From positions 3,105,001 through 3,169,000 of the forward strand of contig NC_008570.1 in NCBI RefSeq assembly GCF_000014805.1: DNA of 64,000 nucleotides. Direction: 5' to 3'. Source of the DNA: Aeromonas hydrophila subsp. hydrophila ATCC 7966. Lineage in GTDB: Bacteria > Pseudomonadota > Gammaproteobacteria > Enterobacterales > Aeromonadaceae. This document shows positions 63,716 through 64,000 of the stretch, piece by piece (position 1 is the first letter of the stretch; each line of letters begins with the position of its first letter). A program made the position numbers and the translations under genes. The notes under the pieces are model-generated. The model was not told the origin of the DNA, did not search any database, and was given only the letters and a program-made list of their open reading frames with translations.

Positions 63716-64000
63716 TTACTTGGTGCCGAAGATCTTGTCGCCGGCGTCGCCCAGACCCGGGACAATGTAGCCCTTCTCGTTCAGGCCCTGGTCGATGGAG
63801 GCACAGAACAGCTCCACGTCCGGGTGAGCGGCTTCCAGCGCCTTGATGCCTTCCGGCGCGGCAACCAGCACCAGCACCTTGATGGACTGGCAGCCCTTCT
63901 TCTTGAGCAGGTCGATGGTGGCGATCATGGAGCCGCCGGTGGCCAGCATGGGGTCGATGACCAGCGCCAGACGCTCTTCGATGTTGCTGACGATCTTCTC
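63716..64000 (-). CDS. upp: Uracil phosphoribosyltransferase (5' partial)
   Basis: About 94 C-terminal codons; the start lies to the right of the window. Upp makes UMP from uracil and PRPP (pyrimidine salvage). The PRPP-binding [12 protein letters not shown] loop is present and the C-terminal [31 protein letters not shown] (read as short motifs) is nearly identical to E. coli by eye. The frame is open to base 64000, so an ATG inside it (63949) is not the true start. Confidence 0.95.

Overview
The window is GC-rich, densely coded gammaproteobacterial chromosome. Many genes resemble Enterobacterales orthologues, but the arrangement and several extras (an MtrB-family electron-conduit porin, long-form PstC and PstA, tandem alkaline phosphatases, several chemoreceptors) point to Aeromonas, probably close to A. 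hydrophila. This is inferred from protein similarity remembered by eye; no database was searched.

Left part (1-14.2 kb): the 3' part of an mtrB-like gene; a membrane chemoreceptor with a C-terminal PilZ domain; a soluble PAS-PAS chemoreceptor; a fragment that looks like the end of a P2-type phage D gene, lying against a tRNA-Leu; then a minus-strand block in the E. coli order uvrY, uvrC, pgsA, tRNA-Gly, tRNA-Cys, tRNA-Leu. Upstream of that lies the envelope cluster comEC, msbA, lpxK, a Trm112-like gene and kdsB.

Middle (14.2-30 kb): degenerate direct repeats, a tandem pair of DUF2062 membrane proteins, a HerA/DUF853 ATPase, aspC, a Toprim-like unknown, a general porin, dinG, a YccT/CsgI-like secreted protein, a histone-deacetylase-fold hydrolase, ycaD and a YlqF-type ribosome GTPase.

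Phosphate and nutrient sensing (30-57 kb): two tandem alkaline phosphatases sit behind an array of four Pho-box-like repeats. A pstC-pstA-pstB-phoU operon has its own Pho box and -10 but no pstS. Between them are rnk, uhpABC (no uhpT), a GGDEF cyclase, a complete polar amino-acid ABC transporter, two orphan solute-binding proteins, a sterol-desaturase-family protein, and mmuM with an APC permease behind a three-repeat MetJ-type operator. Next come a lipoprotein and a YtfL/PaeA-type CNNM-CBS protein.

Right part (56-64 kb): tadA, tRNA-Pro(GGG), a possible small gene with a good promoter, the glyoxylate shunt pair aceB-aceA, an ERIC-like palindrome, hda, a DUF2066 protein and the 3' part of upp.

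The least ordinary signals are: an 81-bp-spaced partial duplication of the phoU translation start that yields a 16-codon ORF; the MetJ operator tying a YdgI/ArcD-like permease to methionine recycling; the P2-D-like scar at tRNA-Leu; a perfect 29-bp inverted repeat between convergent genes; and the ERIC-like element abutting hda. I found no CRISPR array, intact transposon, intact prophage or clear multi-gene defence system.
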